DNA of 64,000 nucleotides, taken from Nannocystaceae bacterium. GTDB lineage: Bacteria; Myxococcota_A; Polyangia; Nannocystales; Nannocystaceae. Below are positions 50,668-59,875 of the stretch, piece after piece (the stretch's first letter is position 1; each line of letters opens with the position of its first letter). The position numbers and the translations under genes were made by a program. Below the pieces are notes generated by a model. It searched no databases. It was not told the DNA's origin and saw nothing but the letters and a program-made list of their open reading frames with translations. Location of the stretch: NCBI GenBank assembly GCA_019694555.1, contig JAIBBS010000004.1:1-64000 (forward strand). Direction: 5' to 3'.

Positions 50668-52482
50668 TTACTTGTTGTCCTCGACGATCTGCGCGAGGTC
50701 GTCGCGCAGCGGGATCACGTCGACCCGGCGCAGCTGCATCTCGCCGTCCGGGCCCTTCTTGAGCACGGTGTTGAACTTGGCGTAGGCCGGATCCTTGTCC
50801 GGGAAGTCGTCGCGGAAGTGGCCGCCGCGGCTCTCCTTGCGCTCGATCGCCGACATCGTGATCGCCTGCGACACGACCATGAGGTTGTCGAGGTCGAGCG
50901 CGGTGTGCCAGCCGGGGTTGTACTCGCGGTGGCTGGCCACGCCCACCGCGGCGGCGCGCTCGCGCAGCTGCTCGAGGCCCTCGAGCGCGTGGGTCATCTC
51001 GGCCTCCGTCCGCACGATGCCGACGTTGTCCTGCATGAGATCCTGCAGCTCGTACTGCACCGTGTAGGGATTGTTCTTCGCGTCGCGCTCGAACGGCGCG
51101 AGCGCCCAGCGGGCGATCTGCTGCACCTCGTCGTCGTGGATCTGCCCCGCGCCGTGCTCCTTGGCGAACTTCGCCGCGTACTCGCCGGCGCGCTTGCCGA
51201 ACACGATGAGGTCGGACAGCGAGTTGCCGCCCAGGCGGTTGGCGCCGTGCAGGCCCGCCGCGACCTCGCCGGCGGCGAACAGGCCCGGCACCGTGGTCGT
51301 CATCTGCGTATCGGGGTCGACGCGCACGCCGCCCATCACGTAGTGCGTGGTCGGGCCCACTTCCATGGGCTCCACGGTGATGTCGATGTCGGCCAGCGCC
51401 TTGAACTGGTGGTACATCGACGGCAGCTTCTTCTTGATGTGCTCCGGCGCGTTGGCGATCTTCTCCTTGATCCACGCGATGTCGAGGAACACGCCGCCGT
51501 GTGGGCTGCCGCGGCCGGCCTTGACCTCGCGGCGGATGCAGCGCGCGACGTGGTCGCGCGTGAGCAGCTCGGGCGGTCGCCGGGCCGACTTGTCGCCGGT
51601 GACGTAGCGCCAGCCCTCCTCGGGATCGGTCGCGGTCGAGCTGCGGTAGTTGTCGGGGATGTCGTCGAACATGAAGCGACGACCCTCGCTGTTGCGCAAC
51701 ACCCCACCCTCGCCGCGCACGCCCTCGGTCACGAGGATGCCGCGCACCGACGGCGGCCAGACCATGCCGGTGGGATGGAACTGCACGAATTCCATGTCCA
51801 TCAGCTCGGCGCCGGCGTGATAGGCCAGCGACTGTCCGTCGCCGGTGTACTCCCAGCTGTTCGAGGTGATCTTGTACGCGCGGCCGATGCCGCCGGTCGC
51901 GAGCACCACCGCCTTGGCGCGCCACACGTGGAAGCGACCGCGCTCGCGGTCGTAGCCGAAGGCACCGACCACGCGATCGCCGTCCTTGAGCAGCCGCACC
52001 GTGGTGTGCTCCATGTACACCTTCATGCCGCGGTGGATGCCGTGATCCTGCAGCGTGCGGATGAGCTCGAGCCCGGTGCGATCGCCGACGTGGGCCAGCC
52101 GCGGGTAGCGGTGACCGCCGAAGTTGCGCTGCAGGATGCGGCCGTCCTTGGTGCGATCGAAGACCGCGCCCCAGGCCTCGAGCTCGCGCACGCGCTCGGG
52201 CGCCTCCTTGGCGTGCAGCTCGGCCATGCGCCACGAGTTGAGGTACTGGCCGCCGCGCATGGTGTCGGCGAAGTGGACCTTCCAGCTGTCGCGATCGTCG
52301 ACGTTGGCCATGGCCGCAGCCATGCCGCCCTCGGCCATCACGGTGTGGGCCTTGCCCAGCAGCGACTTGCAGACGACGGCGACGTCGACGCCCGCAGCGG
52401 AGGCCTCGATGGCGGCGCGCAATCCGGCGCCGCCGGCTCCGATGACGAGGACGTCGTGCTCGTGGGTGGTGTATTCGGCCAT
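50668..52482 (-). CDS. sdhA: Succinate dehydrogenase / fumarate reductase flavoprotein subunit (cluster 2)
   Basis: 604 residues. FAD motif VIGAGGAGLRAAIEAS, flavinylation block HTVMAEGGMAAAMAN, FHPTGMVWPP, and late NRLGGNSLSDLIVFG. The sequence differs strongly from cluster 1 SdhA and resembles the SdhA of Actinobacteria and other Deltaproteobacteria. ATG 52482 starts the FAD domain. The gene is 41 bp after the membrane subunit gene. Confidence 0.95.
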   Translation of the reverse strand: MAEYTTHEHDVLVIGAGGAGLRAAIEASAAGVDVAVVCKSLLGKAHTVMAEGGMAAAMANVDDRDSWKVHFADTMRGGQYLNSWRMAELHAKEAPERVRELEAWGAVFDRTKDGRILQRNFGGHRYPRLAHVGDRTGLELIRTLQDHGIHRGMKVYMEHTTVRLLKDGDRVVGAFGYDRERGRFHVWRAKAVVLATGGIGRAYKITSNSWEYTGDGQSLAYHAGAELMDMEFVQFHPTGMVWPPSVRGILVTEGVRGEGGVLRNSEGRRFMFDDIPDNYRSSTATDPEEGWRYVTGDKSARRPPELLTRDHVARCIRREVKAGRGSPHGGVFLDIAWIKEKIANAPEHIKKKLPSMYHQFKALADIDITVEPMEVGPTTHYVMGGVRVDPDTQMTTTVPGLFAAGEVAAGLHGANRLGGNSLSDLIVFGKRAGEYAAKFAKEHGAGQIHDDEVQQIARWALAPFERDAKNNPYTVQYELQDLMQDNVGIVRTEAEMTHALEGLEQLRERAAAVGVASHREYNPGWHTALDLDNLMVVSQAITMSAIERKESRGGHFRDDFPDKDPAYAKFNTVLKKGPDGEMQLRRVDVIPLRDDLAQIVEDNK

Positions 52483-52523
52483 GTCGAAGCTCGGTACTCG
52501 GAGGATCGCGTCGCGTCGGCGAC

Positions 52524-53309
52524 TCAGAAGAGGCGGGCGTCGGTCCACACGCCCATCGCGCACATGCGCACGTAGACGTCGGTGAAGCCGACCGAGAAGA
52601 GGCTGCACCACGCGAACAGCTGGTGGCGGCGGTTGAGGCCCGAGACGCAGTCGTAGCAGGCGCGACCGACCGCGTCCTTGGGCAGCTGGTCCTTGCGTCC
52701 GCCGACGATGTGGCGCAGCGAGTGACAGCCGAAGGTGTAGCCGCCCAGCAGCACGACGTTGGTGCAGAACACCAGCGTGCCGACGTGGACGTGGATGCCG
52801 TCGGGGAAGCGGAACGCCAGCATCGCGTCGTAGGCCAGCAGCACGATGAACACCAGCGCCGCGTACAGGAAGTAGCGGTGGATGTTCTGGATGATGAGCG
52901 GGAAGTAGCGCTCGCCGAGGTAGCTCTTGCGCGGCTCACCCACGGCGCAGCTGGGCGGGTCGCCCCAGAACGCCTTGTAGTACGCGCCGCGGTAGTAGTA
53001 GCAGGTGAAGCGGAAGCCGGCCGGGAACGGCAGGATGAGCAGCGCGGGCGAGAACGGGATCATGCCCGGCCACCACGTCGGCGGCGGACCGAACCACGCG
53101 TGCGGCGAGTGGCCGAAGATCTCCGGTGCGTACAGCGGCGAGAGGTACGGACCAAAGGTGTAGTTCGCGTTCTGGAACGCAGCCCACGTCACGTAGACGA
53201 TGAACGTCGACAGCCCCAGGAACGTGAGCAGCGGGGTGACCCACCACTTGTCCTTGCGCTCGGTGACGAGGAACAGGCGGACCTTGCGGGGGCGGGCGGC
53301 TTCGGCCAT
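52524..53309 (-). CDS. sdhC: Putative succinate dehydrogenase membrane subunit (cluster 2)
   Basis: 261 residues with about five hydrophobic helices. The first part (VTPLLTFLGLSTFIVYVTWAAF) is followed by a loop rich in Phe, Tyr and Pro; later HRYFLYAALVFIVLLAYDAM and HVHVGTLVFCTNVVLLGGYTFGCHSLRH hold candidate ligand His. It does not look like SdhC or SdhD of the classic types. It resembles the membrane subunit of the mycobacterial Sdh1 (Rv0249c) class by position, length and helix count. I call it from genomic context as much as from sequence. Confidence 0.8.
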   Translation of the reverse strand: MAEAARPRKVRLFLVTERKDKWWVTPLLTFLGLSTFIVYVTWAAFQNANYTFGPYLSPLYAPEIFGHSPHAWFGPPPTWWPGMIPFSPALLILPFPAGFRFTCYYYRGAYYKAFWGDPPSCAVGEPRKSYLGERYFPLIIQNIHRYFLYAALVFIVLLAYDAMLAFRFPDGIHVHVGTLVFCTNVVLLGGYTFGCHSLRHIVGGRKDQLPKDAVGRACYDCVSGLNRRHQLFAWCSLFSVGFTDVYVRMCAMGVWTDARLF

Positions 53310-53386
53310 CTTCGCGTGCGAGCTCCGGGAGACGGGGGCCCCGCGCGCACCAGCGTGACGCCGGCGCGAGGGAGCCGGGGCGGACG

Positions 53387-56176
53387 TTACCCGCGCTCGT
53401 GCCAGGCGTCCAGACGCGCGTGGATCTCCGCCATGATGGGCGCGGCCGCGTCCCCGGATTCCTGCAGCGCGGCGCGGGCCTGCTCGAGCAGTCGGCGCGC
53501 CCGGATCGGGTCGTCGGCCACGATCGCGTCGGCCAGGACCACGCGCCGCTCGGCGAGCTGCTGCGGGGACGAGGCGGTGGCCGAGGCGATCGCCAGCGCG
53601 CGCTCGAGCGAGGCCGCCGCGGCGACGCGATCGCCCTGGGCCAGCTGGGCGCGGCCCAGCGCGTACAGGGTCGCGCCGACGTCGACGTGATCGGGGCCCA
53701 GCGCGCGCTCTTCGATCGCGAGCGCGCGCTGGTTGAGCGACACGGCGCGATCGTGGTCGCCGCGCAGGCGTGCGACCGCGCCCAGGCCGCTGAGCGCCGC
53801 GGCCAGCTCGGGATGCTCGGAGCCGTAGACCGCCTCGTCGATGCGCAGCGACTCGGTGTACGCCGCGGTCGCGGCGTCGAAGTCGCCCTGCTCGAGCAGC
53901 ACGTTGCCGAGGTTGCCCAGCACGCCCGAAATCAGCGGATGATCGGGGCCCAGGTGCGCGCGTTGGATCGCGAGCACGCGCTCGAGCAGCGCGCGCGACT
54001 GCGGCAGCGCGGCGGCCTCGAACTCGAGCCGTGCGAGCGTGTCGAGCGCGGGCGCCAGCTCGAGCGCGTCGGGACCGTAGCTGGCCTCGAGCAGCGCGAC
54101 CGCGCGGGTGAGTGACGCGCGCGCGAGCGCCTGCTGGCCCAAGGTGGCGTAGACGCGGCCCTCGCTCGAGAGCATGCCGCCGACCTCGGGATGCTCGGGG
54201 CCCAGCTGCGCGATGAAGATCGCCTCCGCGCGGCGGTAGTGCTCGAGCGCTTCGCCCTCGCGGCCCAGCGACGAGAGCACGTTGCCGGTGTTGACCACCA
54301 GCGTGCTCATGCGCAGATCGTCTTGCAGCCCCAGTCGCCGCGCCGCGATCTCGCCCAGCTGCGCCCACACCAGCCCGGCGTCGGCCTCCGAGAGATCGAG
54401 CCCGACCACGTCGACGAGCCGCCCGGCGATCTCGACCACGAGTTCGTCGGCGCCGGCGGTCGCGGCCCCGTCGAAGGCCTGCTCGAGCCGCTCGCGCGCC
54501 TGCGGGTAGCGGCCGCGCCGCGCGTCGACGTTGGCCGCGATCAGCTGCGCGTGGGCCACCAGCGGCGCGAACCCCAGCGCCTGGGCCTGCGTCACCAGCG
54601 GTTCGACGCGCTCGGCCGCGAGCGCGAGCGCGCCGGCGCCGGCCTGGGCCTCGACCTCGAACAAGGCCTCGCGCAGCGCCGCGCGCTCGGCCTCGATCGC
54701 GGGCTCGGGTGCCGCGTCGCGCCGCGCCAGCGCAGCGGGATCGCGACACGCCGACAAAGGTGGCAGACCGATCGCCGATCGCACCGCGCGTTCGAGCAGC
54801 GCGGCGTCGGGTCGCTGCAGCCGCTCGGTCAGGGCCCGCAGCGCCGCGCGGCGCTCGTCGAGGCACGCGATCATCCGCGGCGGCGCGGGCTCGGCCGGCG
54901 CCTCGACGGCGGCGACGCACGCCTCGTGTCGCGTGCGTCGCCAGGCGTCGGCATAGTCGTCGAGCCAGCCGCGCGTGCGCACGGCGACGTCGTCGGCGCG
55001 CGGCAGCCCCGAGTCGCGCAGCTGCACCGCGACGTCGTCGGCGATCGCGGGTCCCCACACCGCCGAGATCGCCGCCGCATCGTCGTCGCAGGCCCGCAGT
55101 GCCGCGCGGTGGCGCCACGCGCCCACGCCCACCGCCGCGACCACGCCCAGCGCGACCACGCCGGCGACCACGCCCAGCCAGCGCCGCCGCCACGGATCGT
55201 GGGCCAGCGCCTCGAGCAGCGCGGCCATGTCGGGCCACCGTGCCGCGGGATCGGGCGCCAGGCCGCGCACGAGGATCGCACGCAGCCGCGGCAGGATCGG
55301 CCGCTTCATCGCCGCCTCGTCGAGCCGCCCGGCGAACTTCGCGGCCACGTGATCGCGCGCCGCGAACGGCCGCGCGCCCGCGAGCGCCTCCCACAGCGCG
55401 ACGCAGAACGCATACTGGTCCGAGCGCGCGTCGACGGCGTTGCCGGCGTGCTGCTCCGGGGCCATGTACGCCGGCGTGCCCACGACGATGCCGTCGGCGG
55501 TGCGCACGTCGTCGATGTCGTCGACGCCCGGCGGTCCCAGCTCGCCCGGCGGCAGCGTGGTCGGACGGCGCGCGCGCTCGCCCAGCGGCAGCGCCAGGCC
55601 GAAGTCCATCACGCGCACGCGGCCCGGCAGCGACGCGACGCTGTCGTCGCCGCGCTGCACGAGCACGTTGGCGGGCTTGAAGTCGCGGTGCACCACGCCG
55701 GCGCGGTGCGCCGCCATCAGCCCGCGACCGGCCCCGGTGAACACCGCCACGACCTCGGGCCACGCGCGCACGAGCGCGAGCAACCACGCCGCCAGCGTGG
55801 TGCCCTCGACGTACTCCATCGCGATGAACGGCTGGCCCTCGTGCAGCTCGACGTCGTACACCGCCACGATGTTGGGATCGGACAGCTGCGCCATCGCCTG
55901 GGCCTCGCGCACGATGCGGGCGCCGGCCTCGGCACCGCGGACCTTGAGCAGCTTGAGCGCGACCTCGCGGCGCAGCCGGGGATCGTAGGCCCGCACCACC
56001 TGGCCCATCGCACCGGCGCCGAGCGACTCGACCACGACGTAGCGGCCCACACGTGCGCCGGCGCCGGGCGCCTCGGCCGAGGGCGGCAGCTGCACCGCCG
56101 TGCGCAGCTGGTCGTCGGACGCGGCCGCGGACGGCGTCGGTGTCGGCGGCTCGCGCTCGTCGCGACGCTCGGTCAC
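53387..56176 (-). CDS. Transmembrane Ser/Thr protein kinase with TPR-type C-terminus
   Basis: 929 residues. The kinase domain is at about 44-325: GAGAMGQVV (53-61), K75 in VALKLLKV, HRDFKPAN with D165, DFG with D191, and YMAPEQ. The membrane segment is at about 333-354. The Cys linker has C363 and three more (HEACVAA, MIACLDE, LSACRD). The rest is TPR-type, with LGPDHPLISGVLGNLGNVLL and LGPDHVDVGATLYALGRAQL units. The N-terminal start codon is GTG; the first ~40 residues are Pro/Ala-rich. It lies upstream of the complex II cluster 2 genes but is probably a separate unit. Confidence 0.93.
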   Translation of the reverse strand: MTERRDEREPPTPTPSAAASDDQLRTAVQLPPSAEAPGAGARVGRYVVVESLGAGAMGQVVRAYDPRLRREVALKLLKVRGAEAGARIVREAQAMAQLSDPNIVAVYDVELHEGQPFIAMEYVEGTTLAAWLLALVRAWPEVVAVFTGAGRGLMAAHRAGVVHRDFKPANVLVQRGDDSVASLPGRVRVMDFGLALPLGERARRPTTLPPGELGPPGVDDIDDVRTADGIVVGTPAYMAPEQHAGNAVDARSDQYAFCVALWEALAGARPFAARDHVAAKFAGRLDEAAMKRPILPRLRAILVRGLAPDPAARWPDMAALLEALAHDPWRRRWLGVVAGVVALGVVAAVGVGAWRHRAALRACDDDAAAISAVWGPAIADDVAVQLRDSGLPRADDVAVRTRGWLDDYADAWRRTRHEACVAAVEAPAEPAPPRMIACLDERRAALRALTERLQRPDAALLERAVRSAIGLPPLSACRDPAALARRDAAPEPAIEAERAALREALFEVEAQAGAGALALAAERVEPLVTQAQALGFAPLVAHAQLIAANVDARRGRYPQARERLEQAFDGAATAGADELVVEIAGRLVDVVGLDLSEADAGLVWAQLGEIAARRLGLQDDLRMSTLVVNTGNVLSSLGREGEALEHYRRAEAIFIAQLGPEHPEVGGMLSSEGRVYATLGQQALARASLTRAVALLEASYGPDALELAPALDTLARLEFEAAALPQSRALLERVLAIQRAHLGPDHPLISGVLGNLGNVLLEQGDFDAATAAYTESLRIDEAVYGSEHPELAAALSGLGAVARLRGDHDRAVSLNQRALAIEERALGPDHVDVGATLYALGRAQLAQGDRVAAAASLERALAIASATASSPQQLAERRVVLADAIVADDPIRARRLLEQARAALQESGDAAAPIMAEIHARLDAWHERG

Positions 56177-56297
56177 CCCGGCAGTATCGCATCGTCGGCG
56201 CGGCGGTGACGAACCGTGCTGGTGCGGTGGCGCGGCGTCGTGATGGCGCGCCAGCGCGAGGTCGCGGGAGCGAGGCTCGGCCTCGCCGGCGTCGCGA

Positions 56298-57749
56298 TCA
56301 CTCGAGCAGCAGGAACTGCTCGACGATGCCGTCGGGCCGGCGCACCAGCACGGCCTTGATCACGCGCGCGGCGAGCACCAGGCGCACGCTGGTGACCTCG
56401 AGCCCGCCGCGTTCGCGCGGGCGATCGGCCTCGACGCGCAGCACCGTTCCGAGCGCCCGCAGCCGCGGCGCGGCGGCCCGCACCCGCGCGTCGTCGTAGT
56501 ACCCGGCGAGCTCGGGTGCGAGCGCACGGCGATCGAGCGCGCCGCGCTGCAGCTGCTCGAACAGCGCGCCGGCGACCTCGGTCGCGGGCGGACCGGCGAC
56601 GGTCGGCACGGCATCGGGCGGCGCGATCACCAGCGCGAGCAGCTCCTGGTGGAGCTCGGACGCGGCCGGCGTCTCGGTGTTGCTCAGCAGCACCACCGCG
56701 GTGCGCGTGCGCGGCACGATCGCATTGAACGCGACGAAGCCCGACACCGCGCCCGAGTGCGACCACACGACCTCGCCGGCTTGGTGTCGCACGCCCAGGC
56801 CGCAGCCGTAGTCGGTGCTGCGACCGTCCCGCAGCGTGCGCGGCGTGGTCAGGCGATCGGTGTCGGCGCCCAGCAGCGATCGATCCGCGAGCGCGAGATC
56901 CCAGCGCAGCAGCTCGGTCGCGGTGGTGTAGATGCCGCCGGCGGCGTGGATCCACCCCGCGGCCTCGCGCGGCACCGGCTCGGGCTCGCCCAGCGCGAAG
57001 CGGCCGTGGCCCGCAGCGAGGCCCGCGGTGCCCGGCGCCGGATCGAGCGACGCGCCGGTCATGCCCACGCGGCCAAAGACGTGCTCGCGCAGCCACGCGC
57101 CCAGCGGCACGCCGGTCACGCGCTCGATCACGCGGCCCAGCAGGATGTAGCCGGTGTTGCTGTACGACCAGCGCGAGCGCGGCTCGAACTGCAGCGGCGC
57201 GCCGGCGTAGCGCTGCAGCAGCGCGTCGGGATCGATCGCCGCGCGCATGCGCGAGTCGAGGAAGTCCAGCGGGTAGTAGTCGGGATAGCCCGACAGGTGG
57301 GCGCCGAGATCGTCGAGCGTGATCTCGTCGGCGCGCGTGAGCTCGGGGTAGTACTTCGCGACCGGGTCGGCCAGCGAGAGCCGCCCCTGTTGCTGCAGCA
57401 GCACCGCAGCGGCGCACACGAACTGCTTGGTGATCGATCCGATCGCGAACGCGGTCTGCGGCGTGACCGGGGCGCCGCCGCGGACCGCGGTGCCGTGGCT
57501 GCGCACGAGCACGACCTCGCCGTCGCGCATCACGCCCAGCTGCGCACCGACCAGGCCGCGCGCGGTGGCCTGGGCGTCGAACCACGTCGCGACGGCGTCG
57601 GCATCGAAGCGCGACGGCAGGCTCGGTCGCGCGGCCTCGACCGGCGCGACCGGGGTCGTGGTGCGCGGCCGTGGGCCGCAGGCGCCCGCGGCCAGCAGCG
57701 CGAGCGCCAGGGGCCACACGATCGTCGCGGCGCGGCGAGGACGGAGCAT
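56298..57749 (-). CDS. Beta-lactamase-family serine hydrolase, lipoprotein
   Basis: 483 residues. Signal MLRPRRAATIVWPLALALLAAGAC has Cys24 after AAGA. The class C/esterase-type catalytic motifs are SITK (S105-K108), YSN (Y196-N198) and HSG (about 340). The family includes penicillin-binding-like DD-peptidases, esterases and class C beta-lactamases; length and C-terminal extra domain (about 390-483) fit the peptidase/esterase group better than resistance enzymes. An upstream ATG at 57770 would add seven residues. Confidence 0.9.
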   Translation of the reverse strand: MLRPRRAATIVWPLALALLAAGACGPRPRTTTPVAPVEAARPSLPSRFDADAVATWFDAQATARGLVGAQLGVMRDGEVVLVRSHGTAVRGGAPVTPQTAFAIGSITKQFVCAAAVLLQQQGRLSLADPVAKYYPELTRADEITLDDLGAHLSGYPDYYPLDFLDSRMRAAIDPDALLQRYAGAPLQFEPRSRWSYSNTGYILLGRVIERVTGVPLGAWLREHVFGRVGMTGASLDPAPGTAGLAAGHGRFALGEPEPVPREAAGWIHAAGGIYTTATELLRWDLALADRSLLGADTDRLTTPRTLRDGRSTDYGCGLGVRHQAGEVVWSHSGAVSGFVAFNAIVPRTRTAVVLLSNTETPAASELHQELLALVIAPPDAVPTVAGPPATEVAGALFEQLQRGALDRRALAPELAGYYDDARVRAAAPRLRALGTVLRVEADRPRERGGLEVTSVRLVLAARVIKAVLVRRPDGIVEQFLLLE

Positions 57750-57859
57750 GGTTGCGTCGACGGTCGGCATGCGTGGTGTCCGGACTCCCGCGGTGCGCTC
57801 GGGCTGCCTCGCTTGCGTGCGAACGCAGGCTTTGCGGCGGCCGGGGGCCACGGAGAGGT

Positions 57860-57865
57860 TAGCTT
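57860..57865 (+). promoter_or_regulatory. Candidate -10 box (TAGCTT) of CBS-M50 operon
   Basis: GTTAGCTT lies 43 nt upstream of the ATG at 57909, followed by a leader with a perfect Shine-Dalgarno. Confidence 0.4.
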
Positions 57866-57895
57866 GCCTGTGCGAGCCCGAGCGGTTCACCCCCC

Positions 57896-57902
57896 AAGGA
57901 GG
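57896..57902 (+). promoter_or_regulatory. Shine-Dalgarno AAGGAGG of the CBS gene
   Basis: AAGGAGG ends 6 nt before the ATG at 57909 and decides this start. It contrasts with the many genes here that lack any Shine-Dalgarno. Confidence 0.85.
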
Positions 57903-57908
57903 CAAGTC

Positions 57909-58595
57909 ATGGCGGTCGCAGTCTCGGAGATCATGAACCACGAGGTCTTCAGCGTGCGCGCGGGTGACCAGGCGACCAAGGTGATGCAGCACCTGATGGC
58001 GCTGGGCATCACCGGCGCCCCGGTGCTCGAGGCCGACGGTCGCCCGGTGGGGTTCGTGTCGCTGCGCGATCTCGTCGGCGCCCCCGAGAGCGCGCACGTG
58101 CTGTCGCGGATGTCGGCACCGGTCGAGAGCGTGGTCGAGCACGCGAGCATCCGCGAGGTCGCCGAGCGCATGTCGGAGACCGCGCGGCAGCACCTGGTGG
58201 TGGTCGACGCGCACGGCCACGCGGTCGGCGTGGTCTCGACGCTCGACGTGATCCGCGGGCTCATCGGCCGTCCGGCGCCGCACCCCGAGGCGTTCCCGCA
58301 CTTCGATCCGCGCACGGGCGTGTCGTGGTCCAACGACGCGCAGCTGAGCTTCGCCGCGGTCGAGTCGGCGCCCGCGGGTCCGGGGCTGTTCGTGCTGATC
58401 GACGCGCAGCCCGGCCACGCCAACCGCATCGTGTGGTCCGAGGGCACCGACAACCTGCACGTGCGCCTGCGCGACTTGTTGGCGACGCCGGCCTCGGCGC
58501 CGCCGCACCTGGTGGACGCAGCGGTGTCGGGGCGATTGTGGTTCCGCTGGGCGTCGACGGCGGCGCGCGGCGTGTTGCCCAAGGGCACGCCGTGA
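57909..58595 (+). CDS. CBS-domain protein
   Basis: 228 residues. Two CBS domains lie at about 5-60 (VSEIMNHEVFSVRAGDQATK, GRPVGFVSLRDLVG) and about 68-120 (MSAPVESVVEHASIREVAER, AVGVVSTLDVIRGLIG), the fold that binds adenine nucleotides. Residues about 125-228 form an extra alpha/beta domain I do not recognise. It overlaps the downstream protease gene by 4 bp (GTGA), and that protease carries its own CBS pair. Confidence 0.9.
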   Translation: MAVAVSEIMNHEVFSVRAGDQATKVMQHLMALGITGAPVLEADGRPVGFVSLRDLVGAPESAHVLSRMSAPVESVVEHASIREVAERMSETARQHLVVVDAHGHAVGVVSTLDVIRGLIGRPAPHPEAFPHFDPRTGVSWSNDAQLSFAAVESAPAGPGLFVLIDAQPGHANRIVWSEGTDNLHVRLRDLLATPASAPPHLVDAAVSGRLWFRWASTAARGVLPKGTP

Positions 58596-59749
58596 GCGAG
58601 CCGCAGCAGCCCTCGCGCGGCCGCATCGGCTGGGCGTGGACGGTCGGCCACCCCTTCGGCGTGCGCGTGCGCGTGCACGCCACGTTCCTGCTGTTGGTGG
58701 CGTGGATCGTGGCGAGCGCAGCGCTGGGCGGCGAGTCGATCGCGGCCACGATCGCGGCGCTGGTGATGGTCGCGACCTTGTTCACGATCGTGGTGCTGCA
58801 CGAGCTCGGCCACGCGCTCGCGGCCCGGCGCTACGGCATCGTGACCCGCGACATCACGCTGTTGCCGATCGGCGGCGTCGCGTCGATGGAGCGGCTGCCC
58901 GAGGATCCGCGGCAGGAGCTGGTGGTGGCGTTCGCAGGCCCCGCGGTCAACGTGGTGCTGGCGCTGGTGTTCGGCGCGCTGGCGCTGGCGCTGGGCCTGC
59001 CGCTGTCGGCCGGTCCGCTGGCCCCCGGCGCAGCGCCGCTGGGCCAGGGCATGGTCGTGCAGCTGTTCTGGGTGAACGTGTCGCTGGCGGTGTTCAACCT
59101 GCTGCCGGCGTTCCCGATGGACGGCGGCCGGGTGCTGCGCGCGCTGCTGAGCCTACGGCTGGGCCGCGCGCGCGCGACCGAGATCGCCGCGCGGCTGGGT
59201 CAGGCGATGGCGATGGCGCTGGGCTTCGTGGGCCTGTTCGCCTCGCCGGTGCTGGTATTCGTCGCGCTGTTCGTGTGGGCCGGCGCGCAGGGCGAGAACG
59301 AAGCCGTGCACGTGCGCGAGCTGCTGCGCGGGCTGCGGGTCCGCGACGTGATGGTCGAGTCGGTCGCGAGCGTGCGCACCGACGCGACCGCGGGCGAGAT
59401 CGCCGGCGCGATCGTCCACGGGCTGCAGGATCACTTCCCCGTGGTCGACGGCCAGGGCGCGCTGGTCGGCACGCTGGGGATCGTCGAGCTGGTCACCGCC
59501 ATCGCGACGCGCGGCCCCGAGGTGCCCGTCGCGGAGATCATGAAGCCCGCACGCACCGCCACACCCGCCGACGCGCTCGACGAGACGTTGCAGCGCATGC
59601 AGAGCGAGGATGCGCGGGCGATCGTGGTGGTCGATCGCGGGAGCGTACGCGGGTTGCTGACGCTCGAGCACCTCGGGGAGTTCGTGGCGCTCGAGGAGGC
59701 GATGCGGCAGCGATTGCAGCAGCGGCGCGCGCTGGCGCGGGCGGCGTGA
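58592..59749 (+). CDS. Site-2-type zinc metalloprotease (M50) with C-terminal CBS domains
   Basis: 385 residues. About six membrane helices carry the zinc motif HELGH at 70-74 and the third ligand in FPMDGGR (about 168-175). Two CBS domains follow (about 250-370; VRDVMVESVASVRTD, then VAEIMKPARTATPAD). M50 proteases cut membrane-embedded substrates, often releasing transcription or anti-sigma factors. CBS fusion is typical of the group found in archaea and many bacteria, and suggests nucleotide control. GTG start overlaps the CBS gene. Confidence 0.93.
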   Translation: MSEPQQPSRGRIGWAWTVGHPFGVRVRVHATFLLLVAWIVASAALGGESIAATIAALVMVATLFTIVVLHELGHALAARRYGIVTRDITLLPIGGVASMERLPEDPRQELVVAFAGPAVNVVLALVFGALALALGLPLSAGPLAPGAAPLGQGMVVQLFWVNVSLAVFNLLPAFPMDGGRVLRALLSLRLGRARATEIAARLGQAMAMALGFVGLFASPVLVFVALFVWAGAQGENEAVHVRELLRGLRVRDVMVESVASVRTDATAGEIAGAIVHGLQDHFPVVDGQGALVGTLGIVELVTAIATRGPEVPVAEIMKPARTATPADALDETLQRMQSEDARAIVVVDRGSVRGLLTLEHLGEFVALEEAMRQRLQQRRALARAA

Positions 59750-59875
59750 CGCGGGGGTGAAGCGCTCGCGGTGCGCCGGTGCGCGGCGCGACGGAGGCGA
59801 ATGGCCGCGCGGGGTGACGCGATCGACGGATCGCTTTGCTTTGCGTCGCTCGCAGCGCACGCTGCCTCCGCGACG

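Noticed and set aside
49898-52939. A 1013-residue fusion of SdhB with upstream sequence
   Set aside because: Residues before MSKKVSLRIWRG are an out-of-frame reading of sdhA. The ATG at 50644 and the family length fit a normal SdhB.
52524-56192. A single 1222-residue minus-strand protein spanning kinase and membrane subunit
   Set aside because: Only its last 261 residues (from ATG 53309) are protein-like. The upstream part reads the kinase gene in the wrong frame.
56298-57749. Beta-lactamase resistance gene
   Set aside because: The SxxK, YxN and HSG motifs are shared with DD-peptidases and esterases. The lipoprotein signal and extra C-terminal domain fit those better.
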